The notes under the pieces are model-generated. The model was given only the letters and a program-made list of their open reading frames with translations, did no database searches and was not told where the DNA came from. A stretch of DNA of 64,000 nt from Physcomitrium patens (Eukaryota; Streptophyta; Bryopsida; Funariales; Funariaceae): contig NC_037275.1 of NCBI RefSeq assembly GCF_000002425.4, positions 5,449,100 to 5,513,099 of the forward strand, given 5' to 3'. Within the stretch, counting starts at the first letter, position 1. Every line of letters begins with the position of its first letter. A program made the translations under genes and the position numbers. Below, piece by piece: positions 62,693-64,000 of this stretch.

Positions 62693-64000
62693 CTACCTAC
62701 GCGAGAAATGGCTCTTTGCCGGAGAGCGGTTCGGGGGAGACTTCATGACTTTGGTTCGAGCAGGAGAAGGGTTCTTCCTGTCACCATTGACCTTCGAATT
62801 TGAGTGCCGAGGTGGTGAAACCTGTGCACGAGGGTTGGGATTTGGTGACAACGGTCGGCGATCCTCAGTCTCGTTGACGGGTGTTCTACTGACAGATTCA
62901 CCACTACCGTTCTGAATGCGACCACTGGTCCCGCCCACCACTTGCTCACGGCCCCGGCTCAACTCAGCTGGATCACCAGCGGGAATCATGGGAGGTGACT
63001 GCTGTCCGGAGGACGATTTTTGGTTTGGAGATGGGGGGTGAGAGCAATGAATCTGACATCCGCCTGATGCTGTAACATTGCTGTTGGATTTACCAATCGT
63101 CACACAGGTTTTTGAAAGATTGGAGTATCTTGACCTGCATGGTTAAAAACGTGTGAGAAGTATCAAAGTGCTATCACAGGTTGGATTACGATCAGGTACA
63201 GAAGTGACACTTGCTTTCATTTCTGATCCTTTCATTATCATAACACTCCACCATGTGGGAACTCAAACAAGTGGCTATGTCACTATGGTGGCACGTGAAG
63301 CAGTTTTACAGCCATTCTAGCTTCTTTTTTCTTTTAAAGCGTGTGCCCCTTGTGCAGCAAGCTTAAAGGTTCACTCCAGAAAACGCAACAAGTATTGCCT
63401 ATTAATAAGTCGAGAAGCAAAAACAGTTATTCTGGCGAGCAAGACTTATGAAGGTAAATTTTTACCTGTCTACGAATGAAAGTTGAGGGCGGGGAAGTGG
63501 GTTATGCTTCGATCCCCACGACCCAGGATCCTCCCATGTATTTAACATTATTCCATCCATTGGGGTCTGACACCCTGTATATGAAGACAGATTAGTGGAG
63601 CTTGCAACGGCCGTGGTGCCCGTCACCCCCATATTCTTTGTGTATTGAACCTTTTGAGCAGCTTGCACGGCAATCTTTGAAACTGGTACATACATGGAGC
63701 GCTGGCTCCCCGATAAGGATGGATTCGTGTTGAATACTCCCAAACCACTTTGCAATCCATTTGGCTGAGACTTGAGCTGAAGAGGTGGGATGTTTGAAAT
63801 CGGTGTAGCTGTAGATAAATAAGGTGAGGACTTAGGAAACTGATTCTTGAATGCATTAGATCCAGAACTTGCGCCCAAGGAGCTGTTGGAGGACAGAGGG
63901 GTCGTTGCTTCGCCAGGTCTGTTGGCCGATGTGAGGCAAGAATACGCCAGCGAACTAGTATTGGGTCGAGTGAATGCGTTGAAGCGGGAGGAAACTGATC
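62693..64000 (-). CDS. Unrecognised Ser/Pro-rich protein, C-terminal part (runs off the right edge)
   Basis: Two exons on the minus strand: 63466 to beyond 64000, and 62693-63134, joined by a GT-AG intron (63135-63465). The junction restores an Arg codon in phase 2 and reads LSFVDR|SRYSNLSKTCVTIG. The visible ~325 residues are open throughout and strongly Ser/Pro/Asn-rich: SSLAYSCLTSANRPGEATTP near the edge, TWEDPGSWGSK before the intron, and a basic tail with NPSPARTKVMKSPPNRSPAK ending SRR. This is low-complexity, probably disordered sequence with several SP sites typical of phosphorylated nuclear or RNA-associated proteins. The N-terminal domains that would identify it lie outside the window. 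I do not recognise the family. Confidence 0.7.

Noticed and set aside
1-64000. tRNA or rRNA genes and CRISPR arrays
   Set aside because: No cloverleaf-like or rRNA-like segment seen by eye; repeats are microsatellites, LTRs and simple duplications. A tRNA scan would settle the former.

Overview
The window looks like nuclear DNA of a land plant, most likely a bryophyte and probably a moss. GC-richer, intron-containing genes sit in very AT-rich intergenic DNA full of (AT)n runs, the introns are short GT-AG introns, and plant-type families (class III peroxidase, BLISTER, plant BCAS3/ATG18) occur beside a GPR1/FUN34/YaaH transporter relic, a family absent from most flowering plants. The species assignment is inference.

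Layout. 1-2.76 kb: AT-rich DNA with no recognised gene. 2.92-5.12 kb (+): a decayed BLISTER-like coiled-coil gene. 5.1-11.2 kb: decaying or untranslated-looking sequence, then microsatellite-rich AT DNA. 11.25-12.93 kb (+): intact three-exon class III peroxidase. 14.10-16.73 kb (+): intact seven-exon TrmL/SpoU tRNA 2'-O-methyltransferase with a transit-peptide-like N-terminus. 20.65-21.47 kb (-): GPR1/FUN34/YaaH pseudogene. 22.25-25.98 kb (-): broken Ty1/copia element without a recognisable gag, carrying an RNase H1-type hybrid-binding domain after pol. 27.51-39.37 kb (+): a second copia element, interrupted at 31.96-38.15 kb by a Ty3/gypsy chromovirus. About 42.0-47.7 kb (-): an old, heavily decayed Ty3/gypsy element. 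47.7-52.4 kb: AT-rich DNA. 55.80-61.12 kb (+): a long ATG18/BCAS3-type autophagy gene, probably with a 5' UTR exon near 53.9 kb. 62.69 kb to the right edge (-): 3' part of an unrecognised Ser/Pro-rich gene, convergent with the ATG18-like gene.

The host genes are monocistronic and functionally unrelated: cell-wall/apoplastic redox, organellar tRNA modification, and phosphoinositide-linked autophagy. The most interesting material is in the fossil retroelements: heat-shock-element arrays in the chromovirus LTRs, an extra reading frame between its chromodomain and 3' LTR, two different tRNA-priming modes in the two copia elements, and a hybrid-binding (viroplasmin-type) domain in one of them. Target-site duplications and LTR divergence give a consistent nested-insertion history.
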